Source of the DNA: Candidatus Omnitrophota bacterium
GTDB lineage: Bacteria; Omnitrophota; Gorgyraeia; JAHIPI01
Assembly: GCA_018894435.1 (NCBI GenBank)
Contig: JAHIPI010000054.1
Span: forward strand, 1 to 35,919
Direction: 5' to 3'
DNA length: 35,919 nt
Positions 1-10,146 of this stretch are shown here, one piece after another. Every line of letters starts with the position of its first letter. Within the stretch, counting starts at the first letter, position 1. The notes below the pieces were generated by a model. The model worked only from the letters and a program-made list of their open reading frames with translations. It had not been told where the DNA came from and ran no database searches. A program made the position numbers and the translations under genes.

Positions 1-35
1 AAATTTTTAATATCTTTTTTAGTCATATTTTACGT

Positions 36-101
36 AAAAAGGGGACAGGCTGCTTTTTCATATATAAAAATATACTTAGAAAAAGCAGCCTGTCCCCTTT
101 T
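36..101. repeat. REP-like palindrome, possible bidirectional terminator
   Basis: A perfect 23-bp inverted repeat (arms 37-59 and 79-101, 19-base loop). The left arm begins AAAAGGGGACAGGCTGC and ends in a T run. Because both arms end in A or T runs, the transcript from either strand would form a GC-rich hairpin followed by U residues, so it could end transcription of the OmpA-like gene that stops at 112. The form (GGGGACAGG core, A/T-rich ends, intergenic site) resembles the REP sequences served by RAYT transposases. No transposase is present in this window. Confidence 0.8.
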
Positions 102-111
102 ATCTGCATTC

Positions 112-1062
112 CTATTCTACAGGAATTATGATTTTCTGTCCCACCTCAAGCTTATTCGGATTCTTGATCCTTGATTTATTTAATTCATAAAGGTACTTCC
201 ATTTATAGGCGCCGCCGTATTCTCTTTGGGCTATACCGGATAGCGTATCGCCTTTTTTGACGATATATTCCTTTGTCGAGACCTTAACGGCCGATTCCAC
301 GCTCTCTTTTTCCTCGATCAGGTATTTACCGTCTTCCAATAGTTCTGCTTCCATATTCTCCAGGTCCTCGGGATATGGTATCATAACTTCCTGGACTTCG
401 GCGATCATAAACTGCGCGTTTCGGTCCTTTTGCATACCCAATATATCCGTAACCGGCGCAATGGCATCAAGCTTACCCCTAGATACTATCTTTATGCGCT
501 CTTCGGGAACGCCGTTTTCCAGCATAAACTCCTTTACCGCTTCTCCGCGCCGCTTGCCCAATTTCACATTATAAGCTTCTGAGCCGCGCACATCGCAGTT
601 ACCGGTAATCAAAATACTCGATTCGGGGTTTCTCCTTAAAGTATCTATGGCATTTTTCAACACTTTTATGGCATCTTCTCTCAGGTCCGCCTTGTCAAAG
701 TCAAAGTAGATCTTTACGTTCCTGATCATCTTCCTTATGAGAAGAGACGGACGCGGTTCTTTGGGTTTTGGCGGAGGGAGTTCATCCTCTTTATAATCAA
801 AGATTATTTTATACACATAAACCCAACCTCTATTGCCCCAGAGCGGCCCTATCTCGCCCGGCTTTGTGGGCCACCACCAATATCCGCCTTTTTTAGCGTC
901 TTTTACGGGGCCAGGTTTAGCGTCGGTAGGCCACCATTCAAACTTTTTCTGAAACTGCTCCATCTCCTTCTTTCGGCTTTCTTCCCTGTCTAATGCGAAT
1001 ACCGAAGTCGTTAAAAACACAAACGCGATTAAGGATAATAGGATCTTTTTAGTTTTAATCAT
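112..1062 (-). CDS. OmpA-family envelope protein with C-terminal LysM domain
   Basis: A 316-residue exported protein expected to tie the outer envelope to peptidoglycan. Residues 1-23 form a signal peptide ending SVFA. Residues 41-80 are unusually rich in tryptophan and contain two WWPT repeats. A proline-rich linker (96-105) follows. Residues about 115-222 are an OmpA C-terminal peptidoglycan-binding domain: YFDFDKADLRE strand, then NCDVRGS and a KLGKRRGEAV helix. Residues 264-315 are a LysM domain (KKGDTLSGIA, ending VGQKIIIP). There is no lipobox cysteine, so it is probably periplasmic or outer-membrane associated rather than lipidated. The start has a GAAAGG site 9 bases upstream. It stands alone behind its own candidate promoter at 1137-1165 and ends at a palindrome. 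The domains are clear; the role of the tryptophan-rich part is unknown. Confidence 0.88.
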   Translation of the reverse strand: MIKTKKILLSLIAFVFLTTSVFALDREESRKKEMEQFQKKFEWWPTDAKPGPVKDAKKGGYWWWPTKPGEIGPLWGNRGWVYVYKIIFDYKEDELPPPKPKEPRPSLLIRKMIRNVKIYFDFDKADLREDAIKVLKNAIDTLRRNPESSILITGNCDVRGSEAYNVKLGKRRGEAVKEFMLENGVPEERIKIVSRGKLDAIAPVTDILGMQKDRNAQFMIAEVQEVMIPYPEDLENMEAELLEDGKYLIEEKESVESAVKVSTKEYIVKKGDTLSGIAQREYGGAYKWKYLYELNKSRIKNPNKLEVGQKIIIPVE

Positions 1063-1136
1063 GGCATTTGCCTTTCTCAGATTTTATCACTAAAATAAAG
1101 GTCGGGTTTCTTACTAACTTTTTAGGTAATTTTGGT

Positions 1137-1165
1137 ATTATATACCAATTAAGGCCGGAATGCAA
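1137..1165 (-). promoter_or_regulatory. Candidate sigma-70 promoter of the OmpA/LysM gene
   Basis: Reading the minus strand, TTGCAT (1165-1160) is followed 17 bases later by a perfect TATAAT (1142-1137), about 75 bases before the start codon. The -35 matches consensus only in TTG. The -10 lies inside a palindrome, TTGGTAT-N3-ATACCAA (1132-1148), which could be an operator. Confidence 0.45.
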
Positions 1166-1182
1166 ACTATTTGTTCATAAAT

Positions 1183-2469
1183 TTACGGATGCCAGATAAA
1201 CCATACAAAAAGTGACGCAGCTATAACAGCCGCTAACGTAAACGGCAGGCCTATTTTCATAAATTCGCCGAATTTAACGTCATAGCCTTCTTTTTTAAGA
1301 ATACCCATGCTCACTATGTTGGCAGAAGCGCCTATAGGTGTTATGTTTCCGCCTAAACTCGCGCCTATGAGAAGGCCGAATAAAAGTAAAGAAGGGTCGA
1401 TCCCCAAAGTTTTTGACACTGATACGCCCACAGGTAACATGGCTGCCAGAAAGGGCACATTATCTATAAAAGCCGAGAAAAATACAGAGATAAAAACGAT
1501 CATAAGATATCCCAGAAATATATTGCTGCCTATAATGTTGGAGAGAGAATCGGAAATTACGCCTATCCATCCCGTGGCCGTTATGCTTCCCACCATAATA
1601 AATACGCCTATAAGAAAGAGGGTCGTATCCCAGTCTAGCGATTTTAGGCCTGTCAAGACGCTCTTACTCGCCGCCAGCTTAGCCCATATGATCGATATTA
1701 TCGCGAACAATATGCAAATTGCCCCCGCCATGTAAGAAAAATTTATGTCAAAAAATGAGGATGCCCCGAGCGCGAAAATAAGCGCGATTAGAATCCTCGT
1801 CGGTACCCACGATTTGACTTTCTCCGAAGGTACAAGCTTTGTTTTTTCTTTATGTTTTCGAAAGATAAAATATAATACTATAAATGACGCTACGGCGCCT
1901 AGTTCCACCGCAAAAAATATACTTGGTTTACCCTTATAAAAGAAGAAGTCCATAAAACCCATCTTTGCGAAACCGCCTAAAAGCATGCTTGGCGGATCTC
2001 CTATAAGGGTGGCCGCCCCCTGAAGGTTGGAGCTCACGGCGATGGCTATCATCATATTAATGGGGTTTATCTTAAGCTTTTTTGCGAGCGATAACGCGAT
2101 CGGCGCCACTATTAAAATGGTGGCCACGTTTTCTACAAAAGCCGATATAAAACCGGTTAAAACGCATATAAATAATATTGCCCAGCCGGTATTTTTCGCC
2201 TTATTCACCACTATTTCTGCAATATAGGCCGGTACCCGGCTCTCCATAAATATATCGGCCACGACCAGAGTACCGATAAATATGCCCATGACGTTCCAGT
2301 TGACGGCAAAAAATGCCTCCTTTAAGCTGACGACTCCCGCGATAATAGTCAGTATAGCCGCCATAACGGCCACATGCGTCCTCTTTTTAGGTAAAAAAAT
2401 AAAGAGGGCATATGCCGTCAAAAATATTACGAGCGCCGTCATTTTGCTGCTCATCAGCGTATTCCCCAT
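1183..2469 (-). CDS. ArsB/NhaD-type ion permease (IT superfamily)
   Basis: A polytopic inner-membrane transporter of about 429 residues with 10-12 predicted hydrophobic helices. It has the pattern of the ion transporter superfamily that includes ArsB, NhaD and CitM: two homologous halves, each with a helix hairpin. The first half carries ENVATILIVAPIA and SSNLQGAATLIGDPPSMLLG, and the second IDNVPFLAAMLPVG and GGNITPIGASANIVSMGI. Substrate cannot be read from sequence; arsenite or Na+/H+ exchange are the usual choices, and no ars genes are adjacent. The reading frame extends to a TTG at 2514, but that codon lacks a Shine-Dalgarno sequence. ATG 2469 has AAGGGGCGGG upstream and was preferred; ATG 2451 is also possible. 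It ends 120 bases before the OmpA-like gene. Confidence 0.85.
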   Translation of the reverse strand: MGNTLMSSKMTALVIFLTAYALFIFLPKKRTHVAVMAAILTIIAGVVSLKEAFFAVNWNVMGIFIGTLVVADIFMESRVPAYIAEIVVNKAKNTGWAILFICVLTGFISAFVENVATILIVAPIALSLAKKLKINPINMMIAIAVSSNLQGAATLIGDPPSMLLGGFAKMGFMDFFFYKGKPSIFFAVELGAVASFIVLYFIFRKHKEKTKLVPSEKVKSWVPTRILIALIFALGASSFFDINFSYMAGAICILFAIISIIWAKLAASKSVLTGLKSLDWDTTLFLIGVFIMVGSITATGWIGVISDSLSNIIGSNIFLGYLMIVFISVFFSAFIDNVPFLAAMLPVGVSVSKTLGIDPSLLLFGLLIGASLGGNITPIGASANIVSMGILKKEGYDVKFGEFMKIGLPFTLAAVIAASLFVWFIWHP

Positions 2470-2556
2470 AATGATATTTCCCGCCCCTTGACCAAGTATC
2501 CTTAAAATGCTCAAATGGGCGGGAAAAATTATGCTTTAAATAAACGTGAAATATAT

Positions 2557-3012
2557 TTAGTTCGTACCCGCTTGCGCTTTACTAAGATATATTTTCATTT
2601 TTTCCCACGTCCTCGGCCCGACTTTCCCGTCCGGCTTTAAGTTATTTTGTGCCTGAAAATCGACTACGGCCTTTTTGGTCTTTGAGCCTAAAATTCCGTC
2701 AATTTTTCCCTCGTAAAGGTTGGCATTTTTTAGAGCTATCTGGATCTCCCTTATCGTCGGCTTAGTGCTCGTTGCGACAGGTTTTGATTCCTGCACGAAC
2801 ACTTCCACGGATTCTATTCTTGATTCCACCGGCTCAGGCAGTTCGAGAGACTTGTTTCTCGGCTCGATTTCTGTGCCTCTTGTTATAGGCAGCGCCTCTA
2901 CTTCTATAGCCATTTCCTCAAAACCACTTGACATACTTGCTTCTTTGTCTCTTTTGCCGCAGCCTGTTACAACAAATAGAAGAGCGATCAATAAAACTAA
3001 AAATCTTGTCAT
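2557..3012 (-). CDS. Lipoprotein with peptidoglycan-binding domain
   Basis: A 151-residue predicted lipoprotein. The signal peptide ends in the lipobox VVTGC, with Cys18 the lipidated residue. A low-complexity, Glu/Ser-rich linker runs to about residue 85. Residues about 87-147 are a PG_binding_1 domain (IREIQIALKNANLYEGKIDG, then GSKTKKAVVDFQ and KPDGKVGPRTWEKM), the fold found at the ends of many cell-wall hydrolases. No catalytic domain is present, so it probably anchors or senses the cell wall. The start is well supported by AAGGAGGAT seven bases upstream. It has a perfect consensus promoter (3075-3103) and is probably a single-gene transcript. It would be matured by Lgt, LspA and the Lnt encoded at the other end of the window. 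Confidence 0.87.
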   Translation of the reverse strand: MTRFLVLLIALLFVVTGCGKRDKEASMSSGFEEMAIEVEALPITRGTEIEPRNKSLELPEPVESRIESVEVFVQESKPVATSTKPTIREIQIALKNANLYEGKIDGILGSKTKKAVVDFQAQNNLKPDGKVGPRTWEKMKIYLSKAQAGTN

Positions 3013-3074
3013 ATTCTCTATCCTCCTTTTGGGATAAAATCGGTTTTGTAATTAAAATAGTACAGAATAGGAAG

Positions 3075-3103
3075 ATTATACAAAAAAAAGGGCAAAATGT
3101 CAA
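3075..3103 (-). promoter_or_regulatory. Consensus sigma-70 promoter of the peptidoglycan-binding lipoprotein gene
   Basis: On the minus strand TTGACA (3103-3098) and TATAAT (3080-3075) are both perfect and separated by 17 bases. The start codon at 3012 lies about 60 bases downstream of the expected transcription start. The promoter overlaps the probable terminator of the upstream DUF1846 operon. Confidence 0.8.
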
Positions 3104-3109
3104 GCGGAG
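3083..3109 (-). terminator. Weak intrinsic terminator of the gdhA-carB-DUF1846 operon
   Basis: Downstream of the DUF1846 stop, the minus-strand transcript has AGGGC and GCCCT arms around a loop of roughly 15 bases, followed by a run of at least seven U residues. The stem is short and the loop long, so it may be leaky. It shares sequence with the -35 and spacer of the next promoter. Confidence 0.4.
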
Positions 3110-3124
3110 CCCTTCGGTCCCATT

Positions 3125-4645
3125 CTACACCACAAAAAGGTTCTTACTTGAAAAGATGGGTTCAGTGGTAAGGTTTACGCCTAATCTTCTCAGGCCGGTC
3201 TCATCCCCCGGGGTAGGAATATGCGTCATATGGACTTCGCAGCCCCGCAGTTCTTTCAGCTTCTCCATGGCTATTTGGGCAGTCGGATTGGTGGCGGCGC
3301 TTATGCTAAGCGCTATCAATGTCTCTTCTAAGTCGAGGTTAACGGCCTTCGAATTTAAAATATTTCTCTTAAGGTTGCCGACGGACTCTATTATAGCAGG
3401 AGACAACAGGTGTATCTTGTCCGGTATCTCGGCCAATTCTTTTATGGCATTTAAAACAAGGCTCGATGCGGCGTGCATGAGAGGTGAATTTTTGCCCGTC
3501 ACTACAGAGCCGTCTTTTAATTCTATGGCAGCGCCGCAGAATACGCCTTCATTTCCTTTGTTTTTGTCTTCCGCCTCATTCCGCGCTTTTTTAGATGAGC
3601 CGACCACTAATCTATCGTCAGGCTTAATGTCGAGCTCCTTCATCAAGATTTCTACCCTCTCTACTGTCTCTTTATCCACGAATCCCATAATGTATTCGCA
3701 GCCGTATCTGAAATGACGCCTGATTATCTCCTGTTTTGCCGCATCTTTTACGGCCCCGTCATTTATTATGCCAAAACCGGCGCGGTTTACGCCCATATCC
3801 GTCGGAGATTTATAAGATAATTCGCCGGTCATTATCCTGTCCAATATTCTCTTCAATACCGGGAATACCTCAACATCTCGGTTATAGTTGATGGCGGTCT
3901 TTCGGTATGCTTCCAAATGAAAAGGATCTATGAGGTTAAAATCTCTTATGTCGGCAGTTGCCGCTTCATACGCCACATTTACAGGGTGCTTAAGCGGGAG
4001 GTTCCATATGGGGAAAGTTTCAAATTTTGCGTATCCCGATTTTACGCCCCCTTTGTGTTCATGATATAGCTGCGAAAGGCATGTAGCTAATTTTCCGCTT
4101 CCGGGGCCGGGGGCGGTCACCACCACTAGAGGATTCTTCGTCTTTATATATTCATTGGCTCCGTAGCCTTCTTCGCTCACTATCAGATCTATGTCAGTAG
4201 GATATCCCTTTGTAAAACGGTGGGTGTAGACTTTTATATTATTGCGCTCAAGTTTATTTTTAAATATCCTTGCCGCCGGTTGATTTTCGAAACGGGTTAT
4301 TACTACTGCCAATATATCTATGCCCCACTCCCTCAGATCATCTATCAATTTAAACACATCTACATCATAGGTAATACCAAAATCCGCCCTTACTTTCCTT
4401 CTCTCAATGTCACCGGCATATATGCACAATATTATGTCGGCCTTGTCCTTCAATTTTTGCAATAGCCGCATCTTTACATTCGGGTCAAACCCGGGCAATA
4501 CCCTCGCCGCGTGATAATCAAAAATGATCTTTCCGCCGAATTCCAGGTATAGTTTATTGTCGAATTTCTTTACTCTTTCAAGAATCGCGGCGGTCTGTTC
4601 CTTAAGGTACTTTTCGTTATCAAATCCTGCTTTTTTGAGTGCCAT
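3125..4645 (-). CDS. DUF1846 (UPF0371) protein
   Basis: A 506-residue protein of the DUF1846 family, full length for the family (about 500 residues). The family has solved structures but no settled function. Visible features are the conserved N-terminal block ([20 protein letters not shown]), a phosphate-loop-like segment GPGSGK at residues 180-185 within [20 protein letters not shown], and a conserved [10 protein letters not shown] block. It starts 1 base after the carB stop, so it is cotranslated with carB and gdhA. That context suggests a nucleotide- or nitrogen-linked enzyme, but this is inference from position only. The start is ATG with AAAGGT upstream. Confidence 0.85.
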   Translation of the reverse strand: MALKKAGFDNEKYLKEQTAAILERVKKFDNKLYLEFGGKIIFDYHAARVLPGFDPNVKMRLLQKLKDKADIILCIYAGDIERRKVRADFGITYDVDVFKLIDDLREWGIDILAVVITRFENQPAARIFKNKLERNNIKVYTHRFTKGYPTDIDLIVSEEGYGANEYIKTKNPLVVVTAPGPGSGKLATCLSQLYHEHKGGVKSGYAKFETFPIWNLPLKHPVNVAYEAATADIRDFNLIDPFHLEAYRKTAINYNRDVEVFPVLKRILDRIMTGELSYKSPTDMGVNRAGFGIINDGAVKDAAKQEIIRRHFRYGCEYIMGFVDKETVERVEILMKELDIKPDDRLVVGSSKKARNEAEDKNKGNEGVFCGAAIELKDGSVVTGKNSPLMHAASSLVLNAIKELAEIPDKIHLLSPAIIESVGNLKRNILNSKAVNLDLEETLIALSISAATNPTAQIAMEKLKELRGCEVHMTHIPTPGDETGLRRLGVNLTTEPIFSSKNLFVV

Positions 4646-4646
4646 T

Positions 4647-7600
4647 TTACCTTTTTGCGAAGATATTTTTTAAGGAAGATATAAGATTATATCCTCCCTT
4701 CGGCTCCGCCAGTTCTTTATGATAATCCTGCAATGACTTCGGCACAACTTTACTCTTCTTCATCGCTTCTATGCCTTCGACGCTTGCTTCCGCGGCTGTC
4801 AACGTCGTGATGTAGGGGATCTTATGCTGTATGGCCATCATACGTATATAGCTGTCGTCGTATTTGCCGCTTCTTCCGACAGGCGTATTTATTATGAGAT
4901 GGATCTCCTTATTCTTTATCATGTCCGCTATGTTTGGCCTGCCTTCATGCAGTTTCTTTACCGTATCGTTTTCCACGCCTTTTTCCCTTAGGAACTCACT
5001 TGTCCCTTCCGTGGAATAGATTTTAAAACCGAGTTTCTTTATGCGTTTTGCTATCGGCAAGAGGTGGGTTTTGTCTTTATCGGCTACCGTCAAAAGCACA
5101 TTGCCTTCGAGCGGCAGCTTCGATCCGGAGGCCTCCTCCGCCTTGTAAAAAGCGAGCCCGAAGGTGTCCGCCATACCCATGACCTCGCCAGTCGCCCTCA
5201 TTTCGGGCCCCAACACAGGATCGACTTCGGGAAACATATTGAACGGAAAGACCGCTTCTTTAACACCGACATAAGGAAGTTTATGCACTTTTAGCTCGGG
5301 AAAATCTTTCAGTTTTTTACCGAGTATCATCTGCGTGGCTATCCTCGCTATCGGTGAGCCCGTCATCTTAGAAACAACGGGAACGGTCCTTGACGCCCTG
5401 GGATTCGCCTCAAGAATATACACTTTATTGTCGCATATCGCGTATTGTATATTGATAAGCCCCACAACTTTCAGCTCTTTGGCTATAGCCGCGGTATATT
5501 TTTCTATTGTCTTCAAATGCTCTTCTTTGATCGTCCTCGGCGGAATAGCGCAGGCGGAATCTCCCGAATGAATGCCGGCCAATTCTATGTGTTCCATGAC
5601 GGCCGCTATGAATGTTTCGTTTCCGTCGCAAAGAGCATCGACTTCGGCCTCTACGGCCTGTTCCAAAAATCTGTCTATGAGCATCGGGTGTTCGGGGCTG
5701 ACTTTGATGGCCTCTACGGCATATTTGCGCAGCATATCTTCGTCGAAGATCACTTCCATGCCGCGTCCGCCCAGGACATAAGACGGCCTTACCATAAGCG
5801 GGTAGCCGATCTTTTTTGCGATCACTATTGCTTCATCCAGCGATCTGGCAGTCCCGCTCTCCGGCTGAGGTATGCCCATCTCTATCATCTTTTTGCGGAA
5901 TAGCTCCCTGTCTTCCGCAAACGCAATGCTTTCCGTGCTTGTCCCGAGAATTTTGACGCCGTTATCTTTTAATTCCTGCGCAATATTTAACGGCGTTTGC
6001 CCGCCGAACTGGACTATCGCGCCTTCGGGTTTTTCTTTCTCGTAAATCGCAAGGACATCTTCCACTGTCACAGGTTCGAAATAGAGCTTGTTTGAAGTGT
6101 CATAATCCGTCGAGACCGTCTCGGGATTGCAGTTCACCATAATAGATTCATAGCCTTCATCACGGAGCGCGAACGCCGCGTGAACGCAGGTATAGTCGAA
6201 TTCAATCCCCTGTCCGATCCTGTTCGGTCCGCCGCCCAAGATCATGATCTTCTTCTTTGCGGAAACTGGAACGGCATCTTTTCCGCTATATGTCGAGTAG
6301 TAATAAGCCGCATCTTTTACGCCGCTTACGGGCACGGCTTCGTATGCGCTATATTTACCGATTTTGATCCTTTTTTCCCTAACCGCCTTTTCCGATACAT
6401 CGAATAGCCCGGCCAGGTATTTATCGGAAAAACCCCATTCCTTCGCCTTTATCAGCAAACCATTCGGGAAATTATTCCATTTATAAGCAAGGATCTCTTC
6501 CTCGAAATCAACCAATTCCTTCATCTCTTTTATGAACCATGTGCCGATATGCGTCATTTTGTATAAATCTTCAACGGATATCCCCTTGCGCAGCGCTTCG
6601 TACATCAAAAATATACGCTCGCTTGAAGGAGACGCAAGCCTTTCCTTAAGTTCGTCAACGGAAAGTGTTTTAAAGTCCTTGACGCCCAGGCCATAGCGCT
6701 TGATTTCCAGAGAGCGTATGGCTTTCTGGAAGGCCTCTTTAAAGGTCTTCCCTATACTCATAACCTCGCCTACGGCTTTCATCTGCGTGCCAAGAATATC
6801 TTTTGCCTGCGCAAACTTTTCAAAAGCCCATCGCGCAAATTTTATGACTACGTACTCGCCCCACGGCTCATATTTCTCGAGCGTGCCCTTTCTCCAGTAC
6901 GGTATCTCATCCATGGTAAGTCCCGCGGCAAGTTTCGTGGAAATACGCGCTATCGGAAATCCGGTCGCTTTTGAAGCCAGGGCCGAAGAGCGGGAAGTCC
7001 TTGGATTAATTTCAATGGCTACCAGCCTGTCATCCTCCAGATTATGGGCAAACTGAATATTCGTGCCGCCTATTACGCCGATTGCTTCGACGATCTTATA
7101 GGAAATGTCCTGCATTCTCTTCTGCAGTTTTTCCGGCACCGTCAACATGGGGGCGACGCAAAAACTGTCGCCTGTATGGACGCCCATAGGATCGATATTC
7201 TCGATAAAACAGACTGTTATCATATGGTTTTTCGCGTCTCTTACCACCTCAAGCTCAAGTTCCTCCCATCCCAAAACAGATTCTTCCAGGAGAATCTGAT
7301 GTATCAAACTCGCGGCAAGGCCCCGGCTTGTGATAGTCCTGAGCTCTTCCACGTTATAAGCTATACCCCCGCCCGTTCCACCGAGGGTATAAGCGGGCCT
7401 AATGACTACCGGATATTTTAAACGTTCGGCTATAGCTTCGGCCTCTTCTACGGAATAACACGGCTCGGACTTGGGAATAGAAACGCCAAGCTTATTCATA
7501 GTATCTTTGAACGCGATCCTGTCTTCGCCGCGTTCAATAGCGTCTGCCTTGACACCTATGATCTCCACATTATATTTGGACAGGACCCCTGCTTTATAAA

Positions 7601-7904
7601 GAGCGGATGCCAGGTTTAGGCCTGTTTGTCCGCCTAAATTCGGCAAAAGCGCATCCGGCCTCTCTTTTTCTATGATCTTCTCGACGCTCTCGACGGTAAG
7701 TGGCTCTATGTATGTTTTGTCAGCCGTTCCCGGATCTGTCATGATCGTGGCGGGATTTGAATTGACAAGCACTACCTCATACCCCTCTTCTTTGAGCGCC
7801 TTGCATGCCTGCGTACCCGAATAGTCAAATTCGCAGGCCTGTCCTATAATAATAGGCCCGGAGCCTATTATAAGTACTTTGTGAATATCATTTCGTCTCG
7901 GCAT
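4647..7904 (-). CDS. carB: Carbamoyl-phosphate synthase large subunit
   Basis: A 1085-residue protein, about the usual length (E. coli 1073). It makes carbamoyl phosphate from bicarbonate, glutamine-derived ammonia and two ATP, for pyrimidines and arginine. The two homologous halves are both intact: the first begins [20 protein letters not shown], the second [20 protein letters not shown]. Each carries an ATP-grasp domain ([16 protein letters not shown] and [34 protein letters not shown] and [15 protein letters not shown]). A C-terminal MGS-like allosteric domain lies near residues 940-1060, including [12 protein letters not shown]. No carA is next to it; the small subunit must lie elsewhere. 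It starts 2 bases after gdhA, which fits a shared transcript. Its coupling with gdhA puts ammonia capture and carbamoyl phosphate synthesis under one leader. Confidence 0.97.
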   Translation of the reverse strand: MPRRNDIHKVLIIGSGPIIIGQACEFDYSGTQACKALKEEGYEVVLVNSNPATIMTDPGTADKTYIEPLTVESVEKIIEKERPDALLPNLGGQTGLNLASALYKAGVLSKYNVEIIGVKADAIERGEDRIAFKDTMNKLGVSIPKSEPCYSVEEAEAIAERLKYPVVIRPAYTLGGTGGGIAYNVEELRTITSRGLAASLIHQILLEESVLGWEELELEVVRDAKNHMITVCFIENIDPMGVHTGDSFCVAPMLTVPEKLQKRMQDISYKIVEAIGVIGGTNIQFAHNLEDDRLVAIEINPRTSRSSALASKATGFPIARISTKLAAGLTMDEIPYWRKGTLEKYEPWGEYVVIKFARWAFEKFAQAKDILGTQMKAVGEVMSIGKTFKEAFQKAIRSLEIKRYGLGVKDFKTLSVDELKERLASPSSERIFLMYEALRKGISVEDLYKMTHIGTWFIKEMKELVDFEEEILAYKWNNFPNGLLIKAKEWGFSDKYLAGLFDVSEKAVREKRIKIGKYSAYEAVPVSGVKDAAYYYSTYSGKDAVPVSAKKKIMILGGGPNRIGQGIEFDYTCVHAAFALRDEGYESIMVNCNPETVSTDYDTSNKLYFEPVTVEDVLAIYEKEKPEGAIVQFGGQTPLNIAQELKDNGVKILGTSTESIAFAEDRELFRKKMIEMGIPQPESGTARSLDEAIVIAKKIGYPLMVRPSYVLGGRGMEVIFDEDMLRKYAVEAIKVSPEHPMLIDRFLEQAVEAEVDALCDGNETFIAAVMEHIELAGIHSGDSACAIPPRTIKEEHLKTIEKYTAAIAKELKVVGLINIQYAICDNKVYILEANPRASRTVPVVSKMTGSPIARIATQMILGKKLKDFPELKVHKLPYVGVKEAVFPFNMFPEVDPVLGPEMRATGEVMGMADTFGLAFYKAEEASGSKLPLEGNVLLTVADKDKTHLLPIAKRIKKLGFKIYSTEGTSEFLREKGVENDTVKKLHEGRPNIADMIKNKEIHLIINTPVGRSGKYDDSYIRMMAIQHKIPYITTLTAAEASVEGIEAMKKSKVVPKSLQDYHKELAEPKGGYNLISSLKNIFAKR

Positions 7905-7906
7905 AT

Positions 7907-9262
<1,356 letters not shown>

Positions 9263-9286
9263 TTAATTTTTGTGCACGCCAAAACA

Positions 9287-9330
9287 TAAAAATAGACGCT
9301 CCGCCTTTCTTTGAAAGGCCCTGGAACGTC
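9287..9330 (-). terminator. Intrinsic terminator (attenuator) in the gdhA leader
   Basis: In the minus-strand RNA, GACGUUCC pairs with GGAGCGUC (8 bp, one G-U). After a 3-base bulge, GCCUUUC pairs with GAAAGGC around an AAA loop. UAUUUUU follows directly. It lies between the promoter and the gdhA Shine-Dalgarno sequence, so it would stop transcription before the gene unless the 5' arm is held by the upstream hairpin. Confidence 0.85.
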
Positions 9331-9360
9331 TTTGTTCTTTCCTGACACAGCATTGTATCA
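9324..9360 (-). ncRNA. ANTAR-target dual hexaloop RNA in the gdhA leader
   Basis: Two small hairpins lie in tandem in the minus-strand leader. P1 (9343-9360) is a 6-bp stem UGAUAC/GUGUCA around loop AAUGCU. P2 (9324-9337) is a 4-bp stem GAAC/GUUC around loop AAAGAC. They are 5 bases apart. Both loops have six bases with A at position 1 and G at position 4, the published signature of RNAs bound by ANTAR domains (EutV, NasR, AmiR type). The 3' arm of P2 lies within the 5' arm of the terminator, so the two folds exclude each other. A GAF-ANTAR protein is encoded at 10143-10859. Binding itself is inferred. Confidence 0.75.
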
Positions 9361-9377
9361 AACCTAGTTTGCAAGAA

Positions 9378-9406
9378 ATTATATCGTATCTAAACCGTTT
9401 AGTCAA
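9378..9406 (-). promoter_or_regulatory. Sigma-70 promoter of the gdhA-carB-DUF1846 operon
   Basis: On the minus strand TTGACT (9406-9401) and a perfect TATAAT (9383-9378) are separated by 17 bases. The expected start near 9371 gives a leader of about 124 bases ahead of gdhA. The promoter begins just after the stop codon of the 215-residue gene at 9422. Confidence 0.85.
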
Positions 9407-9421
9407 GTACTTTTTACGACA

Positions 9422-10069
9422 CTATCCGATTTCAGATTCTATCTTTTTTATTAAACTGCCCGTTTCCTTAATAAGAGCGGCAGGGATCATCTTCAAAAGT
9501 TCCATATCTCTCTTCACTGTCCTGAGCGTGCCTAAAAGCCTCTTCAAGGTAGTGATCTTTTTTTTCCTTCTTGCCTCTTCCGGCTCCAGTTCCTCCCTGT
9601 CCCTGATCAGCGCCGTAAGGTCTTTTTTTATCTCTCTTGCGTCCTGGCCCTTTTCAAAGACCTTCTTCTTCAACTGGGTATAGTCGCCTGCGTCGAGCGT
9701 CTTTTTATTCCTGGCAAGCCTGAGTACATTGACCGCATCACAACTCGGTATTGAAGCAACCTCCTCTGATTTGGCATAATCCTTTTCCAGATATTCCGGC
9801 TCTTCTTTTTCCAAAAAATAATAGGACCTCAAAAGTTTCATCGCAGTCTGCTTCTTTATGCCTATCTCTTTGGCGGTATACGCCTCAAACGTCAGATACC
9901 CCCATTCCTTATACAACTTATCTTTCCATACCGAATAAAGCGCCTGGCCCAGCGATATCCAGGATATCTTGAAGTTTTTCACTTTCTCAAGGATCTGGTA
10001 GCGTAGAGAATTTTCATCCATATCCTGCATTCTTTGCTCTATTTTTTCTATCGATTTGGTTCTTAGCAT
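9422..10069 (-). CDS. Uncharacterised basic protein, possible helix-turn-helix, upstream of gdhA
   Basis: A 215-residue protein I do not recognise as a named family. It is highly charged. The N-terminal part has a conserved-looking block with WISLGQALYSVWKDKLYKEW followed by a segment that could be a helix-turn-helix (EIGIKKQTAMKLLRSYYFLE, about residues 67-86). The C-terminal third is lysine/arginine-rich and predicted helical, possibly a coiled coil (ALIRDREELEPEEARRKKK). No signal peptide or membrane helix. It lies between the GAF-ANTAR gene and the gdhA promoter on the same strand, separated from the former by a palindromic repeat. A regulatory or nucleic-acid-binding role is an inference from composition and place. 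The start is ATG; the nearby GATAAGAAAG is only a weak ribosome site. Confidence 0.7.
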   Translation of the reverse strand: MLRTKSIEKIEQRMQDMDENSLRYQILEKVKNFKISWISLGQALYSVWKDKLYKEWGYLTFEAYTAKEIGIKKQTAMKLLRSYYFLEKEEPEYLEKDYAKSEEVASIPSCDAVNVLRLARNKKTLDAGDYTQLKKKVFEKGQDAREIKKDLTALIRDREELEPEEARRKKKITTLKRLLGTLRTVKRDMELLKMIPAALIKETGSLIKKIESEIG

Positions 10070-10090
10070 ATATTCACTTTCTTATCGGCC

Positions 10091-10146
10091 CCCTCGACGC
10101 ACTTCGTTTGCTCGGGGTTGACCCTGAGCGTAGTCGAACGGGTCAA
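10091..10146. repeat. Palindromic repeat with CTGAG/TCGAA core
   Basis: An imperfect inverted repeat between the GAF-ANTAR gene and the 215-residue gene. CCCTCGACGC and TGCTCGGGG on one side face CCCTGAGCG and TAGTCGAACGGG on the other. TTGACCC (10118-10124) and GGGTCAA (10140-10146) form an inner inverted repeat. The stop codon of the GAF-ANTAR gene lies inside it. The core CCTGAGCG-TAGTCGAA resembles palindromes scattered through many bacterial and metagenomic genomes. A relative lies at 12611-12647. Confidence 0.65.

Noticed and set aside
2928-3716. 262-codon plus-strand open frame
   Set aside because: It lies mostly opposite the DUF1846 gene and the lipoprotein promoter, has no ribosome site or recognisable domain, and its composition is that of a complementary shadow.
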